NCBI GenBank assembly: GCA_045600845.1
Contig: JAZRYR010000030.1
Coordinates: 1 to 63,475 of the forward strand
Length of the DNA: 63,475 bases
Source of the DNA: RGIG5612 sp045600845
GTDB taxonomy: Bacteria; Bacillota; Clostridia; Lachnospirales; Lachnospiraceae
Direction of reading: 5' to 3'
The notes below the pieces were generated by a model. The model saw only the letters and a list, made by a program, of their open reading frames with translations. It was not told the origin of the DNA and did no database searches. Made by a program: the position numbers and the translations under genes. Every line of letters starts with the position of its first letter. Position 1 is the first letter of the stretch. This document shows, piece after piece, positions 1-9,040 of the stretch.

Positions 1-166
1 TTATTTCTATAATTTCGCAGGATTTTGATCAAAAACCGTCTTATTTCATTGCAATCCATGATGTTTACATGAAAAATAAGGAGAAATCCGTCGACGATTC
101 ATGCCAAAACGAAAAAATCTTGTCAATTTTTAAAAATAATATTTATTTGGAGAAAATTTTTTCACT

Positions 167-296
167 AATTCCTGTTTGGAGGGATAGAATTTTGCTAATT
201 TCTGATTTGTCGAGTTAATATCATCTCAACAAATCCTAGTTTGTTGAGGCAAATTCCAATTTGTAGGGGTAATTACATTTCAATAAATCCTAGTAG
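167..296. repeat. Five imperfect ~17-bp direct repeats
   Basis: Units beginning AATTCC or AATCCT and running into TTTG-GAGG occur at 167-183, 197-213, 232-249, 252-269 and (truncated) 286-296. The third unit is half of a perfect inverted repeat, CTCAACAAA at 225-233 and TTTGTTGAG at 240-248, around a TCCTAG loop. Spacing is irregular, so this is not a CRISPR. An operator array for a DNA-binding regulator is the likeliest role, but that is inference. Confidence 0.5.
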
Positions 297-362
297 ACAG
301 ATTCCATAAACGGAACGATGGCTATAAAAGGGCGTCGTTTGAGGCACGCCACCTCTAGCAGT

Positions 363-380
363 TTATACACAGTGTATAAT
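363..380 (+). promoter_or_regulatory. Palindrome overlapping a -10 box
   Basis: TTATACAC-A-GTGTATAA is a perfect 8-bp inverted repeat at 363-379. Its right arm contains TATAAT (375-380), a consensus -10. No good -35 lies 17 bases upstream, as expected of a promoter that needs an activator. A dimeric regulator binding here would control the gene starting at 557; the PucR-type protein encoded at 3489 is one candidate. Confidence 0.4.
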
Positions 381-394
381 GTTTTTTCCCTTGT

Positions 395-464
395 ATTGCC
401 TTTAAAAAGGCAATCGTTTATAATCTAAAAGCCGTTGATTTGATGGAACTGGCTTTTTAAAGCC
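395..464 (+). promoter_or_regulatory. Leader with mutually exclusive hairpins
   Basis: ATTGCCTTT-AA-AAAGGCAAT (395-414) is a perfect 9-bp stem. Next, AAAAGCC (427-433) can pair with GGCTTTT (451-457), giving a terminator-like stem followed by T residues. The same GGCTTT can instead pair with AAAGCC (459-464). Two exclusive folds sharing one arm are the hallmark of attenuation, but no known riboswitch class or leader peptide is recognised. Confidence 0.35.
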
Positions 465-556
465 TTGAAATATCGACATATTACCTCTCCCCTTTCCATA
501 TGGCAGAAGTAGGAGACAGAAAAATAAGGGAGACGCATTATTAAGGAGGAAATGTC

Positions 557-2419
557 ATGGAACAGATTACAACGAAAACACCTTGGAAAGATCATCTGGG
601 AATACTACCTTTCCATCTGGACTATTATGAAGGCACGATGTATGAGGGAATCAAGAAGGCAGCAGAGGCTTATCCAAACAATATAGCTTTTGATTTTATG
701 GGCCGTCCGACCACTTACCGCAAGATGCTGTCTGAGATTCAGCGTTGTGCGAAATCTTTAAGAACTTTAGGCGTAAGAGAAGGCGACCGCGTTACTATCG
801 CTCTTCCAAACTGCCCTCAGGCCATTTACGCATTCTATGCAATCAACTGCATCGGTGCTGTTGCCAATATGGTACATCCACTTTCTGCAGAGAAGGAATT
901 GGAATTCTACATTAACAAATCCAACAGCGTAACGGTTATTACGTTGGACCAGTTTTATAACAAATTTGAAGCAATCCGCGAAAACACAAAACTGGTAAAT
1001 GTGGTTATTGCCAGCATTAAAGACGAACTTTCCCGTCCGATCCGTGCGGGCTATATGCTGACTGAAGGCCGCAAGATTCAGAAGATTCCGAAAAATGCTC
1101 CGATTGTTCGTTGGAATGATTTCATGAATATCGGGAAGGCCTGCTTCTGGAATTATGAAGTACATAAAGACGCGGACGAAACCGCTGTTATCCTTTATTC
1201 CGGTGGAACCACGGGAACTACAAAGGGAATCGAGCTTACAAATAAGAACTTTAATGCACTGGGTGCACAGATTACCGGCGTAAACCCAATGTTCCGCCCT
1301 GGCGATAAGATGCTGGCAGCTATGCCGATCTTCCATGGTTTTGGCTTAGGCGTATGCATTCACTCTATGCTGTTCAATGGCGGTCGTTGCATTTTGGTTC
1401 CTAGATTTACTGCCCAGAGCTATGCAAAACTGATCACCAAATATCAGTGTAATTTTATCGCTGGTGTACCGACGCTTTACGAAGCACTCCTTCGTCTTCC
1501 TTCCATGGAGAAGGCCGACCTTAGCTGCTTAAAGGGTGTATTCTCCGGCGGCGACTCCTTGAGCATCGAGCTGAAGAAGAAATTTGATAAATTCCTGTAT
1601 GACCATCATGCTACCATTCAGGTTCGGGAAGGTTATGGCACCACCGAGACTGTTACTGCATGCTGTTTAACGCCTCCGGCTATGGCAAAAGAGGGAAGCA
1701 TCGGCGTTCCGTTCCCGGATACTTATATTAAGATTGTAAAACCGGATACGGAGGAAGAACTTCCATATGGCGAAGAAGGCGAAATCCTTTTGGCGGGACC
1801 TTCCATCATGAAGGGCTACATGGATGCTCCGGAAGAGACGGCAAGAACCTTAAGAAAACATGCTGATGGACTTACCTGGGTTTATACCGGAGACTTAGGG
1901 GTTATGGACGATGAAGGCTTCGTATATTTCAAAGGTCGTTCCAAGAGAATGATCATCAGCTCCGGTTACAATATTTACCCAGCACAGATGGAAAACATCT
2001 TAGACGCGAACAAGATGGTTCATATGAGTTGTGTTATCGGTGTTCCGGATGATTACAAGATGCAGAAAGTAAAAGCTTTCGTCGTTCTGAAAGAAGGATA
2101 TCCGAAGAATGAAGACACATGGCTGAAGCTGATGGCTTATTGTAAGAAACATATTGCAAAATATGCAATGCCTTATGATATTGAATTCCGTGATTCTCTG
2201 CCAACGACTTTAGTCGGTAAAGTTGCGTACCGGATTCTTGAGGAAGAAGAATTGGCAAGAATCGCTCAGGCTTCTGAAGGAGAAAAGGAAACTCCGGATG
2301 CAGTAGAGTACAAAAAGGAGAAAATCGCAGAGGCTGTAAAAGCTCTGGAAGAAGAGGAAGCAGCAGAAGTTGCAGAAACTGTGGAAGTAGTAGAAGCAAC
2401 GGGAGCTGTAGAAGAATAA
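557..2419 (+). CDS. AMP-forming acyl-CoA synthetase-like enzyme
   Basis: This 620-residue protein belongs to the ANL superfamily (acyl-CoA synthetases and related ligases), which activate carboxylates as acyl-adenylates and usually pass them to CoA. The phosphate-binding motif YSGGTTGTTKG is at about residues 214-224, EGYGTTET follows, and the hinge motif YTGDLG is at about 443-448. The C-terminal catalytic lysine is near 555 (LVGKVAYR). An SD of AAGGAGGA lies 7 bases before the ATG. Roughly the last 50 residues form an odd Glu/Ala-rich tail (EEEEAAEVAETVEVVEATG) unlike the normal C-terminus. The neighbour at 2595 is an acyltransferase-like protein, so the pair may activate and transfer an acyl chain. 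The substrate is unknown. Confidence 0.85.
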   Translation: MEQITTKTPWKDHLGILPFHLDYYEGTMYEGIKKAAEAYPNNIAFDFMGRPTTYRKMLSEIQRCAKSLRTLGVREGDRVTIALPNCPQAIYAFYAINCIGAVANMVHPLSAEKELEFYINKSNSVTVITLDQFYNKFEAIRENTKLVNVVIASIKDELSRPIRAGYMLTEGRKIQKIPKNAPIVRWNDFMNIGKACFWNYEVHKDADETAVILYSGGTTGTTKGIELTNKNFNALGAQITGVNPMFRPGDKMLAAMPIFHGFGLGVCIHSMLFNGGRCILVPRFTAQSYAKLITKYQCNFIAGVPTLYEALLRLPSMEKADLSCLKGVFSGGDSLSIELKKKFDKFLYDHHATIQVREGYGTTETVTACCLTPPAMAKEGSIGVPFPDTYIKIVKPDTEEELPYGEEGEILLAGPSIMKGYMDAPEETARTLRKHADGLTWVYTGDLGVMDDEGFVYFKGRSKRMIISSGYNIYPAQMENILDANKMVHMSCVIGVPDDYKMQKVKAFVVLKEGYPKNEDTWLKLMAYCKKHIAKYAMPYDIEFRDSLPTTLVGKVAYRILEEEELARIAQASEGEKETPDAVEYKKEKIAEAVKALEEEEAAEVAETVEVVEATGAVEE

Positions 2420-2504
2420 TTCGAAAAATTCCCTCTAGATAAATATGGAATTTTGGAGACGCTCTCCGAAAGTTTCGTACATTTATAAGAACTTGCGAAA
2501 GAAG

Positions 2505-2547
2505 CCGCTGAATACTATAATGAGTAGGATTCAGCGGTTTGTTTTTT
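2505..2547 (+). terminator. Rho-independent terminator
   Basis: CCGCTGAAT (2505-2513) pairs with ATTCAGCGG (2529-2537), followed by TTTGTTTTTT. It separates the acyl-CoA synthetase-like gene from the acyltransferase-like gene, so the two may be only partly cotranscribed. Confidence 0.8.
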
Positions 2548-2594
2548 AACTAGAGGAGAAAATTCCTGAAAGAAACAAAGCTCAGGGAGGGTTT

Positions 2595-3473
2595 ATGAGT
2601 AAAGAAAAAGAGCGTCGCAGATTTGGTGACCGTTTTGACGGGAAATTAATCAAAAAGATAGACCCGATGCATGTCATCTGTCCGATTCTTTATCCGAATC
2701 GATGTGATAATGAAGCCTATATTGCGGATCGTATCGACATGGCTCCGATTCGCGCTTATCTTGAGAAAGTCAATAAAGAAGAAAAGGATTTTCCCTACAC
2801 TACATTCCATATTATCGTAACCGCGATTCTGAAGACGTTGACGCTTCGTCCGAAGCTGAACCGTTTTGTTGCGAACAAACTGATGTACCAGCGTAATAAA
2901 ACCGTGGCTTCTTTTGTTGTGAAGAAGCTGTTCTCTGACGAAGGAGAAGAAGCATTAGCTTTAGTAGAAGCGAAACCAGAAGATACCATGCAGAGCATTC
3001 ATCAGAGACTGTTTGAGCAGATCAGTATCAGCCGAAGCGATGTGGTAGATAAATCTTCAGAGAGCATGGACATTGTCAGCAAGATGCCTCGTCGTCTGAC
3101 CAGAGCGTTCTGCGAGTTCATCTGCTTCCTGGATCGAATCGGAAAATGCCCGAAAGGCTTTATTGAAACAGACCCTTACTATACTTCGGTTGTTTTATCC
3201 AATTTAGGATCCTTACATCTTCACAGCGGATATCATCATCTGACCAACTGGGGCACATGTTCTCTGTTCTGTATTGTTGGTGAAATTAAGAAAACCTCTT
3301 ACGTGAAAGAAGACGGAACCGTTGGTGTAAAAGAAACCATAGATTTGGGACTTACCGTAGATGAACGTCTTGCAGACGGTTATTACTGTGCGAAATCCAT
3401 CCGGCTTTTAGAAAAACTCCTTGCAAATCCGGAATTATTGGAACTCCCGATGGGCGAGGAAATCGAATACTAA
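2595..3473 (+). CDS. E2/CAT-fold acyltransferase-like protein lacking the catalytic His
   Basis: At 292 residues this looks like the catalytic domain of 2-oxoacid dehydrogenase E2 / chloramphenicol acetyltransferase-fold enzymes without a lipoyl domain. The C-terminal segment DERLADGYY...LLEKLLANPELLE matches the family signature DHRxxDG followed by a helix and the NPELL ending. The usual general base of HxxxDG is Glu257 here, so classical acyl transfer is doubtful. A short basic N-terminus (SKEKERRRFGDRFDGK) precedes the domain. An SD of AGGGAGG precedes the ATG. It sits between an acyl-CoA synthetase-like gene and a PucR-type regulator, which suggests a small acyl-handling locus. A structural or regulatory role is equally possible. 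Confidence 0.65.
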   Translation: MSKEKERRRFGDRFDGKLIKKIDPMHVICPILYPNRCDNEAYIADRIDMAPIRAYLEKVNKEEKDFPYTTFHIIVTAILKTLTLRPKLNRFVANKLMYQRNKTVASFVVKKLFSDEGEEALALVEAKPEDTMQSIHQRLFEQISISRSDVVDKSSESMDIVSKMPRRLTRAFCEFICFLDRIGKCPKGFIETDPYYTSVVLSNLGSLHLHSGYHHLTNWGTCSLFCIVGEIKKTSYVKEDGTVGVKETIDLGLTVDERLADGYYCAKSIRLLEKLLANPELLELPMGEEIEY

Positions 3474-3488
3474 ATATTATTTGGAAAC

Positions 3489-4598
3489 ATGAAACTTTCG
3501 TTGCCGGTTATCGCGGAAAAATTAGATTTCGCGGTATTATCCAGGCTCCCGGAAGGAGCCTCAAAGGAATTAAGATTATCCAGGCCGGTATTTTATACCG
3601 ACGAAAAAGTGCTTAAGGCCGATACCTTGTATTTGTGTAAAGGCCTGAGCCTTCCTGCAAAAATATCTGCAGAGGACGGTTGCGCCCTCATCTGCATCGG
3701 CTTCCCGGAAAAAACTGCATCGGACAAAGCGATTGATGACATTCTTATTTTAGATAAGGATGTCGATATTCTAAAGCTGGGAAACGCGGTAAATAAAATC
3801 TTCGATTTTTACGAAAATCTGGAAGAAGAACAAAAACTCTTATCGGAGGAACTTACCCCTTCCGCAGTTCTGTCGAGACTTTTGAAGGATGGGATTGCTA
3901 CAGGCTCAATTTCAAAAATGTCCCTGGACAGCGAATTGAAGCAGGTTATGGATTGGGACAGTACCGGAGATTTTAAAGTTCTTCTTATTCGCCCGAAGAA
4001 TAAAGAGAAATCGGCATCTCTTGGAAACGTCTGCCGGAACCTGATCCGGAAATATCCGGAAATCGTGTCTTTCGTATATCAGCAGGCGATTGTAATTGTA
4101 ATCAAAATTTCCTCCAAGTTTAAAAAAGAAAATTATGAGCAGCTGTTGCAGATTCTAAAGAAAAACAGTTTCCGTATCGGTGTCAGCAATGATTTTTCAT
4201 CGATTTACGATGTTGGAAAGTTTTATAAACAGGCCCATACCGCCATGGATATTGGTGTAATAGAAAACCCGGAAGAAGACCTTCACTTTTTCGAAAGCTG
4301 TACCTTATCGTACATTTATGGAAAAGCTACAGAGGAATTTGATAAACAGGATATCAGTTCTCCGGTTTATTTAAGGTTGGAAAAATACGATAAGGAATAT
4401 CATACCGATTATCTGAAAACCTTAAAGGTTTATCTGTTTAATAATCAGAATGCGGTGCAGACGGCAAAAGACCTATATATTGCCCGCGCAACCATTATTT
4501 ACAGAATCCGTCGGATCTGTGAAATCGGCCAGACGAAATTAACCGACCCGGCCGAACTACTTCATTTATATTTTACCTTTGGATTGCTGGAAAGATAG
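3489..4598 (+). CDS. PucR/CdaR-type transcriptional regulator
   Basis: The 369-residue protein ends in the helix-turn-helix typical of PucR/CdaR regulators: LKVYLFNNQNAVQTAKDLYI, then ARATIIYRIRRI and a hydrophobic LLHLYFTFGLL. The preceding 300 residues probably include a GGDEF-like sensory fold, which is usual for the family but not clear by eye. It follows the acyltransferase-like gene by 15 bases, so it is probably cotranscribed with it and a candidate regulator of the 557-3473 genes and of the palindrome at 363. Its stop codon directly abuts the stop of the convergent DUF1893 gene. Confidence 0.8.
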   Translation: MKLSLPVIAEKLDFAVLSRLPEGASKELRLSRPVFYTDEKVLKADTLYLCKGLSLPAKISAEDGCALICIGFPEKTASDKAIDDILILDKDVDILKLGNAVNKIFDFYENLEEEQKLLSEELTPSAVLSRLLKDGIATGSISKMSLDSELKQVMDWDSTGDFKVLLIRPKNKEKSASLGNVCRNLIRKYPEIVSFVYQQAIVIVIKISSKFKKENYEQLLQILKKNSFRIGVSNDFSSIYDVGKFYKQAHTAMDIGVIENPEEDLHFFESCTLSYIYGKATEEFDKQDISSPVYLRLEKYDKEYHTDYLKTLKVYLFNNQNAVQTAKDLYIARATIIYRIRRICEIGQTKLTDPAELLHLYFTFGLLER

Positions 4599-5099
4599 TT
4601 AAGCCATCTCTTCCAGTTTTTTCTTTAGTGGCTCAAAGGCGGAATCCACATTCTCAGGATTCAGAGTAAGAACCGTTTTTTCCATTGGGCACATATCTGT
4701 GCCGGCTCTGTTTATGATGTAAGGGACGACTTCTCCAACGGAATATTCGAAAGACGGGTTTACGCTTTTCGCTACTTCTAAAACTGCGAAAGAATGCTCG
4801 CTGGTAAGCTCACCGTAGATTTTTTCTGCACCGGAACTGATTAAAAGCATGGCAGCAGCTTTCCCGATGACACGGTCTGCTACGATGGCCCCTTGAAAGA
4901 AGTGATAGTCTTCCTTCATACGGTCCATGACCGGAGCGATGCCCTTTTTATCGGAAGTGTAGATGTTGGAAGTGATTGTAATATAAGAACCCGGGTTTTC
5001 CTTGTCCGGAACCGGAAAGGATTTTTCTTCTGGTAGAATGGCTGCAAAAGTGACCCATTCCTGTTTTAAAATCTGAATTGCTTTTTCGAAATTTGTCAT
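4599..5099 (-). CDS. DUF1893 family protein
   Basis: The 166-residue protein carries the DUF1893 marks: ADRVIGKAAAMLLISSGA in the middle and NRAGTDMCPMEKTVL near the C-terminus. The family has a cytidine-deaminase-like fold (known from a Thermotoga structure) but no proven reaction. The MCPME cysteine fits a metal site. It lies 11 bases downstream of the DHHW gene and is probably the last gene of that minus-strand operon, although its function has no obvious link to surface acylation. Confidence 0.75.
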   Translation of the reverse strand: MTNFEKAIQILKQEWVTFAAILPEEKSFPVPDKENPGSYITITSNIYTSDKKGIAPVMDRMKEDYHFFQGAIVADRVIGKAAAMLLISSGAEKIYGELTSEHSFAVLEVAKSVNPSFEYSVGEVVPYIINRAGTDMCPMEKTVLTLNPENVDSAFEPLKKKLEEMA

Positions 5100-5110
5100 T
5101 GGATTACCTC

Positions 5111-6268
5111 TTATTCATCTAAAAGAACGGCAGCAAGAGAATTATCTTCTACGTACGTGTTCATGTTGTACAGGAAAAGAACATCTGTAATTTCCCCTTC
5201 GCGGATCAGTTTCCCACAGTCATCACTATAATACCGAGGGTCGATGATGGTGATGGACTGATAGTATGGCAGCAGGAACTGAAGAAAAGCATTGGCATAA
5301 GAATCTTTGAAAATCAGAAGATTCCGGTCGTTCAGGTTGGTAGTTTTGATATTGATCTGGGGATGGTTGCCACCTAAAAATACTTCATATTTATTTTTTT
5401 GCTCGAGAGCGGAACTGTTGTAAATCGTTGCGCTTTTCTTTTGCAGGTCTACGTATTCCACCACATATTGGAAATCTTTGGTGATCGGCAGATAAATATC
5501 AATGGTATCCTTAACGGAAAAATCACCACTGTTGGAGGCCATCGTTCCTGTAAAGTCGTCTGCAACGGTAATCACCGAATAGTTCTTTATCTGCTCTGCC
5601 GGGTCGATGGCCAGAGCATCCGTCATTGCTTCAAAAGCATATCTGGCACCTAAACTGGTCCAATGGTGGTCGCTCTTGTAGTAAATATATTCTTCTTTAT
5701 GGGCTTTCAGCGCGTCGGTTACGTTCACAAAAGTTAAGGAAATATCCGCAATCTTCTTTATAAGAGCCAGATCTTCGGACTGATTCCGGACGGGCGCGTT
5801 TGCCGGCATGAGCTGGTCGCAGACGGAAATCGCATTCGGAACGACAGCCATCACCATATTCAGCTCCGGATAAGTGTTGGCAAAAAGACTGATGGCAGCC
5901 AGATTTTTGCTAAAAGAAGGTTCTAAAGGGGTAGTTGCGTCCTCAATCAGATATCCGTTTTTCCCCAGATAAACACCATTCGAAGTCTGTCGGCCCAACA
6001 GGCGGTCGGCTCCCAGCTTTAACTGAATCCAGTTATCACGGAGAGGGAACTGATCCGCAACAAAACTGTCACACTGGGTCATGAACTTTCCGCTCATCAG
6101 ATTATCCACTGTCAGTTTCGGAGCCTGAGCCAGCATACGGTTTTCTGTTTCACTGAAGGTTTTATTATGCATGAGAATAAGACATGCATCTGCGATGACA
6201 ATCACAATTGCAAAAATCAGCAGGACATATTTGAATATTCTGTTTTGTGAAGCAATTCTTTCTTTCAA
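5111..6268 (-). CDS. DHHW family membrane-anchored protein (AlgX/AlgJ-like)
   Basis: The 385-residue protein has one N-terminal transmembrane helix (about residues 14-34) and an extracellular domain with YYKSDHHWTSLGA, the motif that names the DHHW family. This family shares the SGNH fold of AlgJ/AlgX, which help O-acetylate exported polysaccharides. The start is TTG, chosen because GGAGAAGGA lies a few bases upstream. It follows the MBOAT gene by 42 bases, the usual partnership: MBOAT moves the acyl group across the membrane and the DHHW protein acts outside. The acceptor polymer is not encoded nearby. Confidence 0.85.
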   Translation of the reverse strand: MKERIASQNRIFKYVLLIFAIVIVIADACLILMHNKTFSETENRMLAQAPKLTVDNLMSGKFMTQCDSFVADQFPLRDNWIQLKLGADRLLGRQTSNGVYLGKNGYLIEDATTPLEPSFSKNLAAISLFANTYPELNMVMAVVPNAISVCDQLMPANAPVRNQSEDLALIKKIADISLTFVNVTDALKAHKEEYIYYKSDHHWTSLGARYAFEAMTDALAIDPAEQIKNYSVITVADDFTGTMASNSGDFSVKDTIDIYLPITKDFQYVVEYVDLQKKSATIYNSSALEQKNKYEVFLGGNHPQINIKTTNLNDRNLLIFKDSYANAFLQFLLPYYQSITIIDPRYYSDDCGKLIREGEITDVLFLYNMNTYVEDNSLAAVLLDE

Positions 6269-6308
6269 ATCCTTCTCCGTAAGCTCTTAGCGTTTTTCCT
6301 TCTCTTTA

Positions 6309-7718
6309 TCAGAAGCGGAAGTATAGGAACGGGTTATAAGTTGCATTCACCAGATAAGCGATGGACATAATGAAAATCGCAGCGTATACAACGACGCCGA
6401 TAATCTGGTAGCCAATTCCTTCCCTGGAAGCGACTTTGGTAAATAGTTTGGTAACTACCGGAGTGGAACAGATTCCGCAGATTACCAGCAGGATGATGTT
6501 GTTTCTTAGGTAGAATAGGGTTGTGGCATCCATGAAAGCATTTCCTGTGAAGCCAAACATGGACAGGAAGTTTCCTCCCAGGCTGGACAGGTCGGTGGAC
6601 GTAAAAATCAGCCAACCGAAAATAAAAATGAGAATGGTGTAAATATGCTGGATTACTTTTGGCAGCTTGGCCAGCCCTTTTCCCCAGACATATTTTTCTA
6701 ACAATAACAGGATTCCATAGTACAGACCCCACAAAATAAAGCACCAGGCAGCACCATGCCAGAAGCCGGTGAGGAGCCATACGATCATGATGTTTCGGAT
6801 ATGCTTTAACGGACCTACACGGTTTCCTCCTAACGGAATATAAACATATTCCCGGAACCAGGTTCCTAAAGAAATGTGCCATCTGCGCCAGAATTCCGTA
6901 GCACTTCTGGAGATATATGGATAATCAAAGTTCTGGACAAATTCGAAGCCTAACATCTTTCCCAGACCGATGGCCATGTCGGAATAACTGGAAAAGTCAA
7001 AGTAAATCTGGAAGGTATAGGCGATAATACCGATCCAAGTGGAAAGAACCGCCCGGTCCGGTGAAGTGGCAAATATGGTATCAAACAGCATTCCCACATT
7101 GTTTGCAAGAAGAACCTTTTTTGCCATTCCAATAATGAACCAGACGGCGCCTTCCGAAATTTTATTCAGGGAAAGTTCCCGGTCTTTCAGCTGGGTTTCG
7201 ATATCGGCATAGCGGACGATCGGTCCGGCTATTAACTGCGGGAACATGGAAATGTAGGCACCGAAATTGATGATGTTCTTCTGTACCGGAACATTTCCTT
7301 TATAAACATCGATGACATAAGATAAGGTCTGGAACGTATAGAAGGAAATACCAACCGGCAGAGCGATGTTTCTCATGGTGAGAGAAGTATGGAACAGGGC
7401 ATTGATATTTTCTATTGCAAAGCCGTAGTACTTGAAAAAGCAAAGAAGACCCAAGTTGACGATAATATTGAAAATAAAAGCGGTTATCTTCAGGTTCTTT
7501 TTGTTTTCTTCGATGTAGTAGGCGATACTGCGGGCGGAAAGGTAATTAAAAACAATGCTGAACATCATCAGCAGAATATAAACCGGCTCACCCCATGCAT
7601 AAAAGATGAGGCTCATGATCAGCAATATTAAATTTTTACATTTCTTCGGTACGGCATAATAGAGAATCAGCGTTACCGGAAGAAATATACAGAGGAAAAA
7701 TAAACTGCTGAATATCAT
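6309..7718 (-). CDS. MBOAT family O-acyltransferase (AlgI/DltB-like)
   Basis: This 469-residue polytopic membrane protein has the MBOAT signature FWRRWHISLGTWFREYVYIP followed by WLLTGFWHGAAW, whose histidine (about residue 321) is the conserved catalytic residue. Family members carry acyl groups, usually acetyl, from a cytoplasmic donor to an outside acceptor. The start overlaps the end of the DUF4358 gene by 4 bases, indicating translational coupling. Downstream comes the DHHW partner. The length is normal for the family (about 460-500 residues). Confidence 0.93.
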   Translation of the reverse strand: MIFSSLFFLCIFLPVTLILYYAVPKKCKNLILLIMSLIFYAWGEPVYILLMMFSIVFNYLSARSIAYYIEENKKNLKITAFIFNIIVNLGLLCFFKYYGFAIENINALFHTSLTMRNIALPVGISFYTFQTLSYVIDVYKGNVPVQKNIINFGAYISMFPQLIAGPIVRYADIETQLKDRELSLNKISEGAVWFIIGMAKKVLLANNVGMLFDTIFATSPDRAVLSTWIGIIAYTFQIYFDFSSYSDMAIGLGKMLGFEFVQNFDYPYISRSATEFWRRWHISLGTWFREYVYIPLGGNRVGPLKHIRNIMIVWLLTGFWHGAAWCFILWGLYYGILLLLEKYVWGKGLAKLPKVIQHIYTILIFIFGWLIFTSTDLSSLGGNFLSMFGFTGNAFMDATTLFYLRNNIILLVICGICSTPVVTKLFTKVASREGIGYQIIGVVVYAAIFIMSIAYLVNATYNPFLYFRF

Positions 7719-8215
7719 CCTTCGTTCCCCGCAAGAGCTGCCCGAAAAGCAGCATCTGTTTTTTCAGCATCCGCACTGACTACAAATAAAATGTAACTGT
7801 CCTGATGGTCTAGTATATAGTTCTGGCAAAGAGCATACTGTTCCGGAGCATAACCCTTAAACGTATTCTCTTTGGTCTGTTGTCTGGTTTTAATAAGTTC
7901 TATCAGGCTTTCTGCCTGCTCGGCAGATTTGGTCTTTACAAGAAGTACTTCGTCTGCGTCCATGTTTGAGTTTGGTGCATAAAGCAGAACCCCGTCATAT
8001 TCTTCTGCGTTCTGGCCGTAATATTTTTTAAAGAATCGGGACGTGCTTTCGGACATGCCCTCTGATTTTATGGTAGCGGCAACTTTTGTTTTTACGGTGT
8101 GGAAAGGCACCTTGCTTTCCGGCTTCTGAAGAAAGACAAAGCAGATAATGGCACCGATCAAAGCTGCCACCAGAAGGACTCTTATGATGATAAATATAAT
8201 ATTTTTTGCCTTCAT
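7715..8215 (-). CDS. DUF4358 membrane-anchored protein
   Basis: The 166-residue protein has an N-terminal transmembrane segment (about residues 6-28) and an outside domain with LLYAPNSNMDADEVLLVK and GYAPEQYALCQNYIL, matching DUF4358 proteins that commonly sit next to MBOAT and DHHW genes in Clostridia. Its role is unknown; co-occurrence suggests an accessory part of the acylation machinery. It overlaps the MBOAT start by 4 bases and follows the SGNH genes in the same operon. Confidence 0.75.
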   Translation of the reverse strand: MKAKNIIFIIIRVLLVAALIGAIICFVFLQKPESKVPFHTVKTKVAATIKSEGMSESTSRFFKKYYGQNAEEYDGVLLYAPNSNMDADEVLLVKTKSAEQAESLIELIKTRQQTKENTFKGYAPEQYALCQNYILDHQDSYILFVVSADAEKTDAAFRAALAGNEG

Positions 8216-8239
8216 CTCATTTTCGTGTCGGGCCTAAGC

Positions 8240-9040
8240 TCAAAATCCGCCCTCATCTAACTGGTCATTTATTATCTGTGAGATGATTTCCAATCCCCAA
8301 AGAGGATAGAATTCATCGTGGAAATGAACTCCGTCGTCATTATACATTTCCGGATGAGAATCGCACAAGGTCTGAATGTCAACGTAATGGATTCCATGAG
8401 TTTCACAATACTGTTTAATAAGAACATTCCATGCCGGAATTTCTGCCCATACCGGAGATCTTGCATACTCCGAAGGCAGACACGGAGGAATGGAATTAAT
8501 ATATACGTCAATGCCGGGAACCAGTTCCCGGGTTTTATCAACAAATCCCTGAAGATCCCGGATGTATTGCTCCACACCAAACTGGCCGTAAAGACCCAGG
8601 TCGTTAATTCCGTAGGTATATAGGACAATGTTGGGATTCAGCGCCTGAAGCAGTTCATAGTTTTCCGGAATATTGTAAATCGTCTTGCTGACCTGAGAAA
8701 TATTATGGTTATAATCCACATATCCATATGCGGAAAACCCTACACCTCTGGAGTCACCGGAAATAACGATATTCATGTCATTAAAAGCAGACCATATCCG
8801 GGAAGGGTCCTTGCGCAATTTATCCAGAATGGATTGGCGCCGCTTCATGTAAATGGCATTTTCAATTTCTTCCGTTGGAGTAGCTTCTATCTTCTGGATA
8901 TATTGTGCTCCGAAAAGGTCAATGCTGGAAATGTCCGTTCTTTTCGGCTGAATAATCAAGAATATGGCAACCGCGCAGAGTACAAGAGCGATTGCGCCGC
9001 CGGCGATCCATATGCGATTGTCCTTGGACAGCTTTCTCAT
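8240..9040 (-). CDS. Membrane-anchored SGNH/GDSL hydrolase
   Basis: The 266-residue protein has one N-terminal transmembrane helix (about residues 11-30) and an outside SGNH domain. Block I is VISGDSRGVGFS with the nucleophile at Ser97, block III is YTYGINDLG, and block V is DDGVHFHDEFYPLWG, giving the catalytic Asp and His. Such enzymes are esterases or O-acyltransferases. It is clearly a tandem paralogue of the upstream gene, sharing a PTEEIENA-like linker and a DPSRIW segment, and overlaps it by 4 bases. In this cluster it may add or remove the acyl groups delivered by the MBOAT protein. Confidence 0.85.
   Translation of the reverse strand: MRKLSKDNRIWIAGGAIALVLCAVAIFLIIQPKRTDISSIDLFGAQYIQKIEATPTEEIENAIYMKRRQSILDKLRKDPSRIWSAFNDMNIVISGDSRGVGFSAYGYVDYNHNISQVSKTIYNIPENYELLQALNPNIVLYTYGINDLGLYGQFGVEQYIRDLQGFVDKTRELVPGIDVYINSIPPCLPSEYARSPVWAEIPAWNVLIKQYCETHGIHYVDIQTLCDSHPEMYNDDGVHFHDEFYPLWGLEIISQIINDQLDEGGF

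Larger units (their letters stand above)
1..556. other. Gene-free AT-rich leader region
   Basis: No credible coding sequence is visible on either strand; the longest plus-strand reading frame from an ATG near position 72 is only 17 codons. The stretch holds five imperfect copies of a short motif (167-296), a 9-bp perfect inverted repeat (225-233 with 240-248), a palindrome overlapping a TATAAT box (363-380) and a string of hairpins (395-464). It looks like a long regulated 5' region for the acyl-CoA synthetase-like gene that follows. Confidence 0.6.

Noticed and set aside
767..1336. Minus-strand frames under the acyl-CoA synthetase-like gene and similar antisense frames elsewhere
   Set aside because: They mirror the codon pattern of well-supported plus-strand genes and have no family similarity or SD.
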